This document shows positions 7,789-16,928 of a DNA stretch of 32,985 nt, in pieces (within the stretch, counting starts at the first letter, position 1; every line of letters starts with the position of its first letter). The stretch comes from Myxococcales bacterium (GTDB lineage: Bacteria > Myxococcota_A > UBA9042 > UBA3505). The DNA is taken from positions 1 through 32,985 of the forward strand of contig PBVT01000012.1 of assembly GCA_002728755.1 (NCBI GenBank). Reading direction: 5' to 3'. Below the pieces are notes generated by a model, which worked only from the letters and a program-made list of their open reading frames with translations, made no database searches and was not told where the DNA came from. A program made the position numbers and the translations under genes.

Positions 7789-9561
7789 CTAGGGACATAC
7801 GCTACCGTCACAGGTTCGAAGGACCCCATCTACATCGCAGATACAGGGGCAGCCTGGCTCCATTGCACCAGACTGTGCGCCGATTGGAAGCGTCTCTTCG
7901 GCTGTATTACAGCCCAGCTCCCAACCGATGTGGGTCGGACCGTCTTCTTCGGTACCAGGGGTGTGCGTCGCCAACAGAACACGCTGTCCCGGTTGTAAGA
8001 TCGGGGCGGTAAGATGCACTTCCATGGGGTTGTTTACCACCGCGAGAGGTACACGGCCGAGGGAGAACGTAAGGTCTTTCGTGCTTCCGGGCAGGAGGGT
8101 CTTGAGGTTTTCGGTACTTGTACCCACTGGGCCGGATCCCTCGGCGTGCACTGCAGCGTGGAGATCGTAATAGAAAGGCGCCACACCGGATTGGGCGAGG
8201 GTGAGGGTAACCTCTGCCTCTACCGTCTCGTCGTCGTGATCAAGACCCCAGAGTTTGAGACTCGCTGCGTTCAATTCGAATTGATAGCCCATGTGGATCG
8301 CCGCCTCTTCGGCGCGTAACCGTTCGATTCCCTGGTAACCGACACCGGCTTCATTGAACGCTTTATAGTTTAAAAGGTAGCTTGCATGGGTCTGTTCAAT
8401 ACAGAGGGTTATGTCCTGGGCGTTGGTGCCGAGAGTATAGTCGTCTTGAAAACATATACTCTGTAGTTCGGGCCGGAGCTCGCCTCCAATCATCACCTCC
8501 TCCCATCGCTCGCCACCGCCGGCGGAAACCAGGGAGGGGAGGAAAAACCAGGGGGTATCGCCGAGAGTGCTAAAGGCGAAGGAGTCATCATGGAAGCCGA
8601 TTCGTAGATCCAGGCTGTTGGCGGCGGGGCGTCGGACCTGAATCTGCGTGATTGAGAAGGCCGTATGCGCGGCGTTTAGTATGGCTGTCTGGGTATAATT
8701 GGAGGCAAACGAGTCCGTGTTGGGGTGGGTATGCCATTCGCCCCAGTACCCCAACAAACCGATCTGTAGAGCACCAAGCCTGGGATCTCCGTCGTAGTGG
8801 GCTCCGAGGGCTGTAAGGAGACCGACCATTGCTTCTACCAGTAATGGGTGATCGTAGTCTGGAGAACAACCGCCACCGTGGTCGGTATAGGGCTGGCAGC
8901 TGACCGCATCCGTCAGGTATGGGGGAAGACCGTAGGCCTTGGCGGGATAATCAATATAGACCCGTAATACGACATGATGGCCTCGGGAGGCGGCCGCCTC
9001 AAGGAGAGGCTCAAGCCCGCTACTGAAGGTTTCTCCATCGGGTCCCCAGACGTCAGCCATCGGTAGATAGAGGAATTCCATCGAATCGGGGAAATCGTTC
9101 GCCGGTGAGCCCCAGATATACGAGGTCATAAAGCCCTTCAAAGGATTGTGCCGTGTACGATTCGGCGTCACTGCGAAGGCATCAGGCTCCATGGAGAATT
9201 GGGCGGAAGCTGCGGACGGAACACAAGGCGCGCATTCTTCGACAGCGTCGGCTGTATCTTCCGGTCCTGAATCGGGTTCGACAAAAGAAGCGTCGATTGT
9301 TTCTACCGCTTCGGTATCACCAGAGGGTGTGTCTTCTTCTACGGCGTCTACGGTATCGGTCGCAGTATCCTCTGGCGGGGCGTCTGGCTGGAGTGCCCCA
9401 CTATCTACGATGGGGCTGTCCACGGCGAGGCCCTGATCTTGTAGGGCATCGACGGCAGGTCCCCCTTCGTCCGTGTTGGTGTCTGTTGGTGTGGGCGCAA
9501 CTGAATTTTGACCACAGCCAGCAACAACAAGCATCAGGATCATGAACCGCGCAACATGCAC
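7789..9561 (-). CDS. DUF4832/DUF4874-like lipoprotein (TIM-barrel-like glycosidase relative)
   Basis: I choose the GTG at 9561-9559, giving 590 aa: GGAG at 9571-9568 lies 6 nt upstream, and the protein then begins 'MHVARFMILMLVVAGC', a standard lipoprotein signal with C16. A start 16 codons further upstream would precede the likely -10 box, so it is unlikely. Residues about 20-115 are an acidic, Ala/Asp/Thr-rich linker. From about 130, 'TRHNPLKGFMTSYIW', 'HHVVLRVYIDYPAK' and 'LLGYWGEWHTHP' match the DUF4874/DUF4832 pattern of a TIM-barrel glycoside-hydrolase-like fold followed by a beta domain. The last 40 residues are Cys-rich ('CPCICDVDGVLRTCDG'). It probably acts on or binds carbohydrate at the cell surface; no substrate can be named. 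It lies 85 bp after the polyprenyl synthase gene with its own promoter. Confidence 0.8.
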   Translation of the reverse strand: MHVARFMILMLVVAGCGQNSVAPTPTDTNTDEGGPAVDALQDQGLAVDSPIVDSGALQPDAPPEDTATDTVDAVEEDTPSGDTEAVETIDASFVEPDSGPEDTADAVEECAPCVPSAASAQFSMEPDAFAVTPNRTRHNPLKGFMTSYIWGSPANDFPDSMEFLYLPMADVWGPDGETFSSGLEPLLEAAASRGHHVVLRVYIDYPAKAYGLPPYLTDAVSCQPYTDHGGGCSPDYDHPLLVEAMVGLLTALGAHYDGDPRLGALQIGLLGYWGEWHTHPNTDSFASNYTQTAILNAAHTAFSITQIQVRRPAANSLDLRIGFHDDSFAFSTLGDTPWFFLPSLVSAGGGERWEEVMIGGELRPELQSICFQDDYTLGTNAQDITLCIEQTHASYLLNYKAFNEAGVGYQGIERLRAEEAAIHMGYQFELNAASLKLWGLDHDDETVEAEVTLTLAQSGVAPFYYDLHAAVHAEGSGPVGTSTENLKTLLPGSTKDLTFSLGRVPLAVVNNPMEVHLTAPILQPGQRVLLATHTPGTEEDGPTHIGWELGCNTAEETLPIGAQSGAMEPGCPCICDVDGVLRTCDGSVCP

Positions 9562-9591
9562 CGCATACTCCGGTGTTTGGCGTGAAACCGT

Positions 9592-9620
9592 AGTATACCT
9601 CAGTCCCAAATTGGTGGCGA
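9592..9620 (-). promoter_or_regulatory. Sigma70-like promoter for the DUF4832-like lipoprotein
   Basis: On the minus strand, TCGCCA at 9620-9615 (-35, 4 of 6 consensus bases) and TATACT at 9597-9592 (-10, 5 of 6) are separated by 17 bp. Predicted transcription starts near 9585, leaving a leader of about 24 nt before the GTG at 9561. The same -10 hexamer occurs in the promoter at 26011-26040. Confidence 0.55.
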
Positions 9621-9646
9621 GGTGACCCTGGAATCCCTTGGGTGAA

Positions 9647-10708
9647 TCAGGGAGTCAGGACGTGCTCAATCGGGCGTAGAAAGTCCGCCACGATGGGAGC
9701 CACCAGGTCGGCCAGATCTGGAGCCTGTTCCTCGGCATATACCGAGATCTCCTGGCGGGCGTTCTGAATAAATTCGAGGCCTCGTTCCAGAGACTGGGTA
9801 GCTTCCAGAAACTGTTCCAGGGTCTCTACATCCTGCGAGGTTGTTTCCTCTCGCGGCTTATACAGGATAGCTCCCAGCTGTTGAGCGTCTGTAGGCGAAA
9901 GAGTCTGGGCCGCTTCCGTGATCAGCCAGGAGGGTTTCCCCTCAAGGAGATCGTTCTTATGAGAACCTCGCCCCTTTTCTCCTACCAGATCGAGAATGTC
10001 GTCCTGCACCTGAAATAATTGGCCGAGCTTGAGGCCCAGCTCCCAGATGTTTTCCAACTCTGCCTCGGCAACGCGGGCGCTTAATAGCCCAAAGTACAGC
10101 CCCAGACCAAAGAGCCCGCCGGTCTTCCCTCGTGCCAGGATCGTATAGTCGGCTCGGGTAGGTAGACGTTGGTCTCGCCGTAGGGCCATCTCAATGGCCT
10201 GGCCGGCGATGACAAGCTGCATACTGCGGTTTAACCCGGCGATCGCCAGGGCCGTCTGGGTCGGGGGACCCGGGGCCCGAAGAACGCATTCCTGGGCCAG
10301 GTAGAATAGGATGTCGCCACTGTTGATGGCTTGGGGAATTCCGAACTGAACCCATACCGTGGGTTGGTTGCGGCGCACTTTGTCACCATCCATCACATCG
10401 TCGTGGGCGAGTGTTCCGGAATGGAGCAATTCGAGGGCGAGACCGAGCCAGAGGGCGGATTGGACGGACTCATTCGTTGCCACCAGATCGTCGATGGTTT
10501 TCGGCTCGATACGAAGATCGTTCCGATGGGCCAGAGCAGCCAGAGGTAGACCCGCCCGGATCCTCTTACCTCCACTCAGAACCTGATGACGAACGGCCGC
10601 CGTTAGATCTGCGCTGCCCTGAATCGGGGTCTCGGTCAGGAGGTTATCAAACCACCGCTCCTGTACCGACCAGATGCGCTCACGCATTTCTTTATTCATT
10701 ATCGTCAT
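9647..10708 (-). CDS. Polyprenyl diphosphate synthase (trans-isoprenyl transferase)
   Basis: The product is 353 aa. The enzyme condenses IPP with an allylic diphosphate to make a linear polyprenyl diphosphate in the cytoplasm. 'SGGKRIR' binds substrate, the first aspartate motif is 'DDVMD' at residues 103-107 and the second is 'DDILD' at 236-240. A Lys follows in 'GKPSWL'. The ATG at 10708 overlaps the TGA of the phosphomevalonate kinase gene (ATGA), so it is translationally coupled and is the last gene of the mevalonate operon. The fifth residue before the first motif is Gly rather than an aromatic residue; in this family a small residue there tends to go with products longer than C15. The exact chain length cannot be read from the sequence. 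Confidence 0.92.
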   Translation of the reverse strand: MTIMNKEMRERIWSVQERWFDNLLTETPIQGSADLTAAVRHQVLSGGKRIRAGLPLAALAHRNDLRIEPKTIDDLVATNESVQSALWLGLALELLHSGTLAHDDVMDGDKVRRNQPTVWVQFGIPQAINSGDILFYLAQECVLRAPGPPTQTALAIAGLNRSMQLVIAGQAIEMALRRDQRLPTRADYTILARGKTGGLFGLGLYFGLLSARVAEAELENIWELGLKLGQLFQVQDDILDLVGEKGRGSHKNDLLEGKPSWLITEAAQTLSPTDAQQLGAILYKPREETTSQDVETLEQFLEATQSLERGLEFIQNARQEISVYAEEQAPDLADLVAPIVADFLRPIEHVLTP

Positions 10709-11679
10709 GTCCGAAAAAGAGGGTTGAATTCGAGGATTTCGTAACCGGACGCCTGCGCTACATTCTCCAGCTGCGGGAGGGTTCGGTTCGATTCGCTTAC
10801 GGCAAGTAGGCAGTCACCACCGAGGGCTCCACTGGGCTTTACGGCGCTATTGGTCATTCGTATGGCTGTACGAAAGAGCGGGGGAATCGGGTCTTGCTGG
10901 TGTAGTCGTGTGGCCAGCTGTGTCAGGTTCTCATAGGCGTGGTCGATCTCGCGGACCAGTCGATTGGTCTGGCCGCGCAGTCCTTTCCGAATACTGTCGA
11001 CGATGGTCTCGGAACGCCCCAGAAAGCTCTGTAGATAGCGTGGTGCCGTCGTCTGAAGATCGAGGAAACGTTGTACAGCTTCGGCGGTTCGTTGGCTTTT
11101 ACCAGTGAACAGGATCCGTAGTGGTAGACGAGTGGGGGTTGGAATGGCTTCCACCAGGGGAAGGCGGTTGGGACCCAATTGTCGGAATACGATGCTGGAA
11201 CCAGCCCATGCGGTCGCCACGTCGGCTCCGCTCCCTCGGCCGCCCTGGACCGTATGATGCGCTCGCAGCGCAAGGTCGAGAACAGCTGTGGAATCCGGAG
11301 CTTCCCGGGGGAGAAATGCCTGCGCAAAAACTACGCTGAGAGCGGAGCTTGTACCCAGTCCGAGATCGCGCCTAAGCAGATCGCGTTTATGGGGCTCGGC
11401 TACCAGATGAACCGTAGGAGGGGCCCCTACCAACTCCCGAGTCGCGTGAAAGAGCGAGCGAACGAAACGCTCCCTTGGGAGCATCGCTTCCGTGATGGGG
11501 GCTGTCATATCTCGTAGGTCTAGTTCCCAACGCGGGATTTCGATTCGATCGGTGGCGGCCTCTTCACAATGGACCATCAAGGTTCGATCGATGGCCAGGA
11601 CCAACGCAGTACAGTTCGGCTGGAGCACTGCATATTCTCCGCCGAGAAAAAGTTTTCCTGGTACTTCGACCACACCCAT
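10705..11679 (-). CDS. Phosphomevalonate kinase (GHMP family)
   Basis: The product is 324 aa from the ATG at 11679-11677, which shares its A with the preceding TGA (TGATG); a GGAGAG lies about 10 nt upstream. The frame continues upstream for about 50 more codons, but that stretch overlaps the previous gene. GHMP-kinase signatures are 'VEVPGKLFLGGEYAVLQ' at the N-terminus, an ATP loop 'LGLGTSSALSVV' (Thr where Ser is usual) and a C-terminal 'PSGALGGDCLLAV'. 'QGGRGSGADVATA' and 'LFTGKSQRTAEAV' correspond to the 'GSGxDVAAA' and 'TGxxAST' motifs of phosphomevalonate kinase and separate it from mevalonate kinase. It converts 5-phosphomevalonate plus ATP to 5-diphosphomevalonate. The position between decarboxylase and prenyl synthase supports the call. 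Confidence 0.88.
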   Translation of the reverse strand: MGVVEVPGKLFLGGEYAVLQPNCTALVLAIDRTLMVHCEEAATDRIEIPRWELDLRDMTAPITEAMLPRERFVRSLFHATRELVGAPPTVHLVAEPHKRDLLRRDLGLGTSSALSVVFAQAFLPREAPDSTAVLDLALRAHHTVQGGRGSGADVATAWAGSSIVFRQLGPNRLPLVEAIPTPTRLPLRILFTGKSQRTAEAVQRFLDLQTTAPRYLQSFLGRSETIVDSIRKGLRGQTNRLVREIDHAYENLTQLATRLHQQDPIPPLFRTAIRMTNSAVKPSGALGGDCLLAVSESNRTLPQLENVAQASGYEILEFNPLFRT

Positions 11680-12686
11680 CAGATGGAACTCTCCTCGGCG
11701 GTTAATCCACCACCGATGGCATAGACGTCGATAGGGGCCATATCTTCGAGAGCGGTCTTGATCGTCTGGGCCGTCCCGGGCGCCGTAAATACTTTTACGT
11801 TGGGACCCGCGTCGACCGTGAAGAAGCATGGCAGACCATCACGTCGCAGGGATGTAACGGTCTCCATCACTTGTAGAGTCCGTCCCTGCATATAGAAGAT
11901 GGGAGGTCTGGCTGTGAGGGTTGTGGCATGCATGAGCAGGCAGTTTGCCTCAACCAGATCGGCGAGTTTTTCCAGGTCCTTGTCGAGGATCGCCTGTTCA
12001 ATCTCGACGGCGTCCAGAAAGGCCCGCTCTACCCAGCTCGACCATACCGGGGAGGTCTCCATACAGTGGAGCATACCGTCGGCGGAAGAGACCTTTTTGG
12101 GGCGGTCATCCAGGCGGACGAGACAGAGTTCCAGAGGCCAATGGTCTGCCGACGCTACCTGACGAATAATGCTACCGTCATCGGTAGGCTCCCAGGCCAC
12201 ATAGCCATCATGGACGGAGCGACAGGCCGAACCAGAACCCAGCCGAGCACAGTCCGCGATCGCCGATCGGTCTCCTGGGTCGAGTCCCGCAGCGATCCAT
12301 GCTGCTCCAGCGACAGCTGCCATACCGGCAGCGCTGCTTGCCAGCCCGGCTGCGATGGGAAATCGTGTGTCGGAGCGAATGATGGCCTGCGCCTTACGAC
12401 CCGAATGGGCGAAGACTGCGTCCAGGAGTGTTTCGATACGACGGCAGGTCTTTTCGTTGGCCGGGTTACCAGCGATCCGAATCTCGTGTTCTTGATTCGT
12501 TCCATAGTTCAGACGAACTTCGGCTTCGGCGGTCAGTCCCTGGATGCCCACAGAGATGCTGGGTACGGCCGGTTGTTGAACACCGCCGGTCTGTTTTCCC
12601 CAGTATTTGGACAAGGCGAAGTTGGCCGTAGCCGTAGCGCGCCCCACGGATTCGAGGTGTTGTCCCACTATGCTCTGATCAACCAT
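11679..12686 (-). CDS. mvaD: Diphosphomevalonate decarboxylase
   Basis: The product is 335 aa from the ATG at 12686-12684, which overlaps the end of the mevalonate kinase gene by 8 nt; the frame is open 27 codons further up but would then overlap more. It catalyses ATP-dependent decarboxylation of diphosphomevalonate to isopentenyl diphosphate. Family motifs are 'ALSKYWGK' near residue 24 (usually ALIKYWGK), the phosphate loop 'FPIAAGLASSAAGMAA', 'GSGSACRSVHDGYVAW' and 'FTVDAGPNVKVF' with the catalytic Asp. The N-terminal 'VQQPAVPSISV' departs from the usual 'NLPxNxSISxTL'. All key residues I can identify are present, so I read it as a true decarboxylase rather than a mevalonate-3-kinase relative. 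Confidence 0.9.
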   Translation of the reverse strand: MVDQSIVGQHLESVGRATATANFALSKYWGKQTGGVQQPAVPSISVGIQGLTAEAEVRLNYGTNQEHEIRIAGNPANEKTCRRIETLLDAVFAHSGRKAQAIIRSDTRFPIAAGLASSAAGMAAVAGAAWIAAGLDPGDRSAIADCARLGSGSACRSVHDGYVAWEPTDDGSIIRQVASADHWPLELCLVRLDDRPKKVSSADGMLHCMETSPVWSSWVERAFLDAVEIEQAILDKDLEKLADLVEANCLLMHATTLTARPPIFYMQGRTLQVMETVTSLRRDGLPCFFTVDAGPNVKVFTAPGTAQTIKTALEDMAPIDVYAIGGGLTAEESSI

Positions 12687-13653
12687 GGGAACGTACTCGT
12701 ATTGTGGCAGAAGTCTGTGCGGGAACCGTGAAGAGAATCCGCTTTTGGAGCGGGAACGATTCTGCAAATTCCTTCAGGTCGTCCACCATGGGGCTATAGG
12801 CGAGAAGGAACCCGCCACCGCCAGCGCCGGTGACTTTTAGAGCTAGACCGGCGGCCGTAGCCCGTTCTCGAAGAGGGGCTGCGGCTGCAGGTTCTACGCC
12901 CAGATTTTGCAGTACATGCCCCAGGTCCTGGACGGCCTCGAAGATCTGTTCGTTGTCGCCGGTAGCGAGACCTTCGATCAAATCATCGGTGTGCAAACGG
13001 CCTTGTTCCATCAAGCCGGTGAAATCACCCTGTTGGCTCGATGTTGCAACCCGTCGGATCTGTTCGCTAGTCGCCCGTCGGAGGCCTGTGTCCAAGAGCA
13101 GGAAGGTCTGCGGAGAGGTGACGGTGAGGGGGTGTATGGATGGAGGTCCTTCCCCCTCTGGTTCCAGTCGCACCGGAGAGCCATACGCTACGACCGCTGT
13201 ATCGATCCCGCTCGCCTTCCCGTGGATAGATGCTTCGATCTCCTGGGCGATACGTCGGGCGAGAGCTTCGTCGTCTGGTTCCAGAGTTCCACGCACCGGG
13301 GTATTGGTAATCGTGGTGGTACGCGCTAGCACCAGCGCACGTCCCAGGGCCACACTTAGCGCGGCGCTACTACCGAGCCCTGCTCCCATCGGAATATCAC
13401 TGGTGATCCAGGTGCGTACAAAGCCCGTGACCTGTCCTTCGAGCAGAGCATGTACTGATTCACTACAGGATGTCAGCGGTTCGGGAAGAACGAGACGATC
13501 ACCACTTCGAAGAGCCAGACGTAAGGTCAGGCTACGCTCCCAAACCGGTACCGCGATAGCCGAGGCTCCGTGTAAGACGAGGTGCTCACCCGCCAGAATA
13601 GCCTTCGCCGGCGTTTGTACCGTGATGGCCGGTGTGAGTTGGGTCTGGGTCAT
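12679..13653 (-). CDS. mvk: Mevalonate kinase
   Basis: The product is 324 aa from the ATG at 13653-13651, 14 nt after the HMG-CoA reductase stop; the longer open frame to 13707 would run into that gene. It phosphorylates mevalonate at the 5-hydroxyl. 'TPAKAILAGEHLVLHG' with K17, the GHMP ATP loop 'IPMGAGLGSSAALSVA', 'EASIHGKASGIDTAVV' holding the catalytic Asp and 'KVTGAGGGGFLLA' are standard mevalonate-kinase motifs in the correct order. Shine-Dalgarno complementarity is weak, so expression may depend on coupling to the gene before it. It is the third step of the pathway encoded in this operon. Confidence 0.92.
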   Translation of the reverse strand: MTQTQLTPAITVQTPAKAILAGEHLVLHGASAIAVPVWERSLTLRLALRSGDRLVLPEPLTSCSESVHALLEGQVTGFVRTWITSDIPMGAGLGSSAALSVALGRALVLARTTTITNTPVRGTLEPDDEALARRIAQEIEASIHGKASGIDTAVVAYGSPVRLEPEGEGPPSIHPLTVTSPQTFLLLDTGLRRATSEQIRRVATSSQQGDFTGLMEQGRLHTDDLIEGLATGDNEQIFEAVQDLGHVLQNLGVEPAAAAPLRERATAAGLALKVTGAGGGGFLLAYSPMVDDLKEFAESFPLQKRILFTVPAQTSATIRVRSHG

Positions 13654-13667
13654 CGTGGTCTTCGGCT

Positions 13668-15008
13668 TTAATGGGCCTGGCCGGATGTTCGGACCAGTTC
13701 GAGACAAAGGCGCGCCGTCGTCTCCTTGATATCTTCGCGAGCTAACATTCCCGCAACCACAGCGGGGACCTCTTCGGGAGTGGCTCCCACCAACATGGCG
13801 ATATTACGAGCGTGAAGTCGCATATGACCCCGCTGAATCCCTTCACTCGCCAGGGCTCGGGTCGCCGCAAGGTTCTGGGCCAGCCCGACGGCTGCGACGA
13901 GCTCCGAAAGCTTTTGAGCTTGTTGGATGCCCAGGATTTTCAGGGTGGTGCTGACGATCGGATGGACCGCCGTGATACCGCCGACCGTTCCCAGGGCCAG
14001 GGGGATGTCCATGGTGCCGTAGAGTTTGTTATCTTCTACATACCATCGGGCCAAAGCCGAATACCGGCCGTCCCGACTGGCAAATGCATGCGCGGCAGCT
14101 TCCACAGCACGAAAGTCCTGTCCCGTCGCGAGCAGAACCGCGTCAATACCGTTCATGACGCCCTTATTGGCGGTGACGGCGCGATAGGGGTCGACCTCAG
14201 CGAAGCGACTGGCTTCTTCGATTCGAAGAGCCTCGTCCCTGCTCATATTCGGACCATCCGTATCGGTGTCCAGGAGTACAGAGCCCTGGACCTTTACTCG
14301 CCGATGCATGGGTAGGTTACTCAGGATTCGAAGGCCAACACGCGTTCCGGTCCAGCGCTCGAATAGCGGGGCCGCTTCTTCGGCCATGGAGTTGACCGCG
14401 TTGGCACCCATGGCATCGCGTACGTCGATATGTAAATGGACCACTGCGATGGGTCGTCCGTCAGGGTCAGAGAGATAGCGGACTCGCGCATATTGGAACC
14501 CGCCCCCAGCTGCCACGAGTCGTGGATGGTTGGCGTCGAGATGTTTCTTCAACTCCTCATGATGTTCCCGGACAATATATTCGAGTGTTTCCCGTGGGGG
14601 TGGTTCGGGAAAATGGATTTGCCCGATCATAATGGGTTCCGTGGCGATACTAGAGATCCCATCATCCTTGCGAAGTAGGCGCGCGGCGAACGAAGCGGCG
14701 GCCACCACCGACGGCTCCTCAATGGCCATGGGGACGATATAGTCGGCTCCATTGACCCGGAAGTTTGTTGCGAAGGCGAGAGGCAGACTGAAGCGACCTA
14801 CAACGTTCTCGCTCATACAAAGGGCTACATCGGCCGGCAGCCCGTCTGCGCTCTGCAGATGCTCAAGTTCTTGTGCTGGGATCGAGGCAAAATCGGCAAC
14901 GATCTGCAGGCGATCTTTCGCGCTGAGCTTGTAGAAGCCAGGAAGGCGACTTGAGCGTGTACTTTTGTCGGATGTCGGAGTGAGTGAAGTATCCATTGGA
15001 ACTCTCAT
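13668..15008 (-). CDS. mvaA: Hydroxymethylglutaryl-CoA reductase, class II
   Basis: The product is 446 aa, close to the roughly 430-residue bacterial class II enzymes and without the membrane domain of class I. It reduces HMG-CoA to mevalonate. 'RLPGFYKLS' at the N-terminus is a class II hallmark. 'SENVVGRFSLP' carries the catalytic Glu, 'DAMGANAVNSM' the cofactor and CoA region, 'TANKGVMNGID' the Lys, 'GQDFRAVEA' the Asp and 'HMRLHARNIA' the catalytic His. Class II enzymes often prefer NADH, though preference cannot be set here. The start is taken at the ATG whose ATGA overlaps the idi2 stop; an ATG four codons later is possible. Confidence 0.93.
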   Translation of the reverse strand: MRVPMDTSLTPTSDKSTRSSRLPGFYKLSAKDRLQIVADFASIPAQELEHLQSADGLPADVALCMSENVVGRFSLPLAFATNFRVNGADYIVPMAIEEPSVVAAASFAARLLRKDDGISSIATEPIMIGQIHFPEPPPRETLEYIVREHHEELKKHLDANHPRLVAAGGGFQYARVRYLSDPDGRPIAVVHLHIDVRDAMGANAVNSMAEEAAPLFERWTGTRVGLRILSNLPMHRRVKVQGSVLLDTDTDGPNMSRDEALRIEEASRFAEVDPYRAVTANKGVMNGIDAVLLATGQDFRAVEAAAHAFASRDGRYSALARWYVEDNKLYGTMDIPLALGTVGGITAVHPIVSTTLKILGIQQAQKLSELVAAVGLAQNLAATRALASEGIQRGHMRLHARNIAMLVGATPEEVPAVVAGMLAREDIKETTARLCLELVRTSGQAH

Positions 15009-16120
15009 TGATTCGGTTCGTCTTCGAGGGTTGGTGTTGCCAGGGTCCAGAGTTGCTCCGGAGAAGCTCGACCTTCAAAGACTTCAGGAAAACAGTCGGG
15101 TGCAATCGATAGTTGGGCTTTTTGTAGCGCTTGAATATTCGTAGAGCCCGTTAGGAACATAGCCGTAACAAAGGAAGACCGGAAGGCCATCAGCGCGTCA
15201 TATACGGCATCTTCGGATTCGGCTGCCGCGCGTAGAAGGGGGAGCGCCATCGCCGTTGCCTGGGCTCCCATTGCGACAGCGTGGGCCGCTTCCACACCGG
15301 TGCGCAGACCGCCAGAAGCAACGACAGGGATCTGGCCGCCATAGCGAAGGCAGCTCAATAGACTGGTTATCGAAGGGATCCCCCATTCCTCCAATTGTTC
15401 CATCGCAGCCGTCGGCTTTTCAGAGGCGGAGCGCATATGCTCTATCCGGGTCCAGGATGTACCACCTTGACCCGCGCTCTCAACGAAACCGAGGGGGAGG
15501 GTTGCCAGCTTGCGAGCGGCATCGATGGAGAAGCCGCAGCCCACTTCCTTGAGACCACAGGGGAGCTCCAACTCTTCGATCGTCCTTCGAAGCACTGGGA
15601 TCAAATCACCGAATCGGGTATCCCCCTCGGGCTGTGCTGCCTCCTGGGCGGCATTCAGATGGAAGACCAACGCGTCGGCGTCTACGGAGCGGATGAGTTG
15701 CTGAATCGATTCGGCTCCTACTCCGTAGTTGAGTTGGACGGCACCAAGATTCGCCACCAGAAGAATGTCGGGTGCAACATCACGCACCTGAAAGGTCGCG
15801 CTGGTCGTGGGCTGCTCCAACATGATCCGCTGTGAGCCCAATCCCATACCGATCCCGCAGCGTTGCGCGGCTCGTGCTAAGCGTTGGTTGATGATGGCGG
15901 CATCTTTGGTGCCACCGGTCATGCTTCCAATCAGCAGGGGGAAGGCGAGCTTACGCCCCAGAAATTCGATGGAAGGGTCGATGTCGTCTCGATGAATTTC
16001 TGGAATGGCCTGGTAGATCAAACGAGCACGCCCAAAGGCAGAGTTGGGCTGTACTTCAACGTCCTCTTCCAAGGCGATCCGAATATGATCGCTCTTACGT
16101 CCCTGGATGGGTTCAGTCAT
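15005..16120 (-). CDS. fni: Type 2 isopentenyl-diphosphate delta-isomerase (FMN-dependent)
   Basis: The product is 371 aa. It interconverts IPP and DMAPP using reduced FMN and Mg2+. 'RKSDHIRIALEEDVE' at the N-terminus, 'FPLLIGSMTGGT' (FMN-binding), 'GIGMGLGSQRIML', 'FHLNAAQEAAQPEGDTRF' (with the acidic metal site) and 'SGGLRTGVEAAHAVAMGA' (phosphate of FMN) fit the type 2 enzyme and not the unrelated type 1 Idi. The ATG at 16120 overlaps the end of the glycosidase gene by 8 nt (ATGACTGA), with GAGG about 7 nt upstream. It is the first isoprenoid enzyme in the operon and supplies the DMAPP starter for the prenyl synthase at the other end. Confidence 0.93.
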   Translation of the reverse strand: MTEPIQGRKSDHIRIALEEDVEVQPNSAFGRARLIYQAIPEIHRDDIDPSIEFLGRKLAFPLLIGSMTGGTKDAAIINQRLARAAQRCGIGMGLGSQRIMLEQPTTSATFQVRDVAPDILLVANLGAVQLNYGVGAESIQQLIRSVDADALVFHLNAAQEAAQPEGDTRFGDLIPVLRRTIEELELPCGLKEVGCGFSIDAARKLATLPLGFVESAGQGGTSWTRIEHMRSASEKPTAAMEQLEEWGIPSITSLLSCLRYGGQIPVVASGGLRTGVEAAHAVAMGAQATAMALPLLRAAAESEDAVYDALMAFRSSFVTAMFLTGSTNIQALQKAQLSIAPDCFPEVFEGRASPEQLWTLATPTLEDEPNQ

Positions 16121-16928
16121 GGGACGACCTCGTTATGCGAGGTTGAATGCCCAGGACGACCGGCACATTGGCGCCTCCGATCAGATCCCAGGGATGATTC
16201 GGGTGTAATAATGTGGCCTGGGTCGACGAGCCCCCGTCCAGGTTCATGGCGTCTACACAACCCAGACCTCCGTCGCCAGGGGAGCGGGCCATAACCTCGG
16301 CGAGATCGGCCAGCAAGATACCCGATTCCGTGACCACAACGATCACATGTTCCGCTGTGTCTACACACAGGGCGGTTCGGCGACCGAACTGGGGTTTTAA
16401 TTTCAAGGGCCGGCCATCGACCACCAGGCGAGGTCCTGCCTGAAAGGCGGCCTCGACCGGATTCAGAGGTTGGAACTCACGGGTGTGGTTTACTGCGACC
16501 TTTCCGGTAGAGCTCACAGAGAACACGCCCCAATCCACCGAACGTAGCCCCTGTGTTTTGTGACCCTGGTCGATTAAGAGCCCTAAAGGCTTACCGGCTG
16601 GGTCAAAAAACGAGGCGTTTACTGCCAAGAGCAGATTATGTTCTCGCGCCAGTCGATGTGCCGTAGATGTCGATGCGTTCGTAGGCTGCACGACTCGGAA
16701 TGCGTATTTCTCTGGATTGATACGAAACGCGTGAATTCGAGTGGGCAGGCTGGTCTTTGAAGCTTTGAATACGAAATTGCGTCGTTCCAGACCGTCCATG
16801 ATGGACTGGAAAACCAATGTTCCTTTGGCCTGAGCCGCGCGGGTCGCAAAGATACCCAGAACCAACCCAAGGGTTAGTAGGAGTACTTTTTGTAATCGGC
16901 GGGTTACGTATGTTCGAGAACTTATCAT
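16113..16928 (-). CDS. Secreted phosphodiester glycosidase family protein (NAGPA domain)
   Basis: The product is about 271 aa from the ATG at 16928; a GTG at 16937 would add three residues and neither has a strong Shine-Dalgarno. The N-terminus 'RRLQKVLLLTLGLVLGIF' followed by 'ATRAAQAKG' is a signal peptide, so the protein is exported. 'LLAVNASFFDPAGKPLGLLI', 'FQAGPRLVVDG', 'RRTALCVD' and 'AMNLDGGSSTQATLL' are the core motifs of the PF09992 phosphodiester glycosidase domain, related to the enzyme that uncovers mannose 6-phosphate. In bacteria it is linked to cleavage of sugar phosphodiesters in envelope polymers. It heads the mevalonate operon and overlaps idi2 by 8 nt, an unexpected partner for cytoplasmic isoprenoid enzymes. 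Confidence 0.88.
   Translation of the reverse strand: MISSRTYVTRRLQKVLLLTLGLVLGIFATRAAQAKGTLVFQSIMDGLERRNFVFKASKTSLPTRIHAFRINPEKYAFRVVQPTNASTSTAHRLAREHNLLLAVNASFFDPAGKPLGLLIDQGHKTQGLRSVDWGVFSVSSTGKVAVNHTREFQPLNPVEAAFQAGPRLVVDGRPLKLKPQFGRRTALCVDTAEHVIVVVTESGILLADLAEVMARSPGDGGLGCVDAMNLDGGSSTQATLLHPNHPWDLIGGANVPVVLGIQPRITRSSHD

Noticed and set aside
9562-9609. Upstream start that would lengthen the DUF4832-like lipoprotein by 16 codons
   Set aside because: It would place the start codon upstream of the TATACT -10 box and bury the lipoprotein signal; the GTG at 9561 has a well-spaced GGAG.
11928-12731. 267-codon open frame on the plus strand
   Set aside because: It is antisense to diphosphomevalonate decarboxylase, which has all family motifs; the shadow is low-complexity and motif-free.
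12830-13729. 299-codon open frame on the plus strand
   Set aside because: It is antisense to mevalonate kinase and is rich in Arg, Ser and Pro, as expected from reverse reading of a GC-rich gene.
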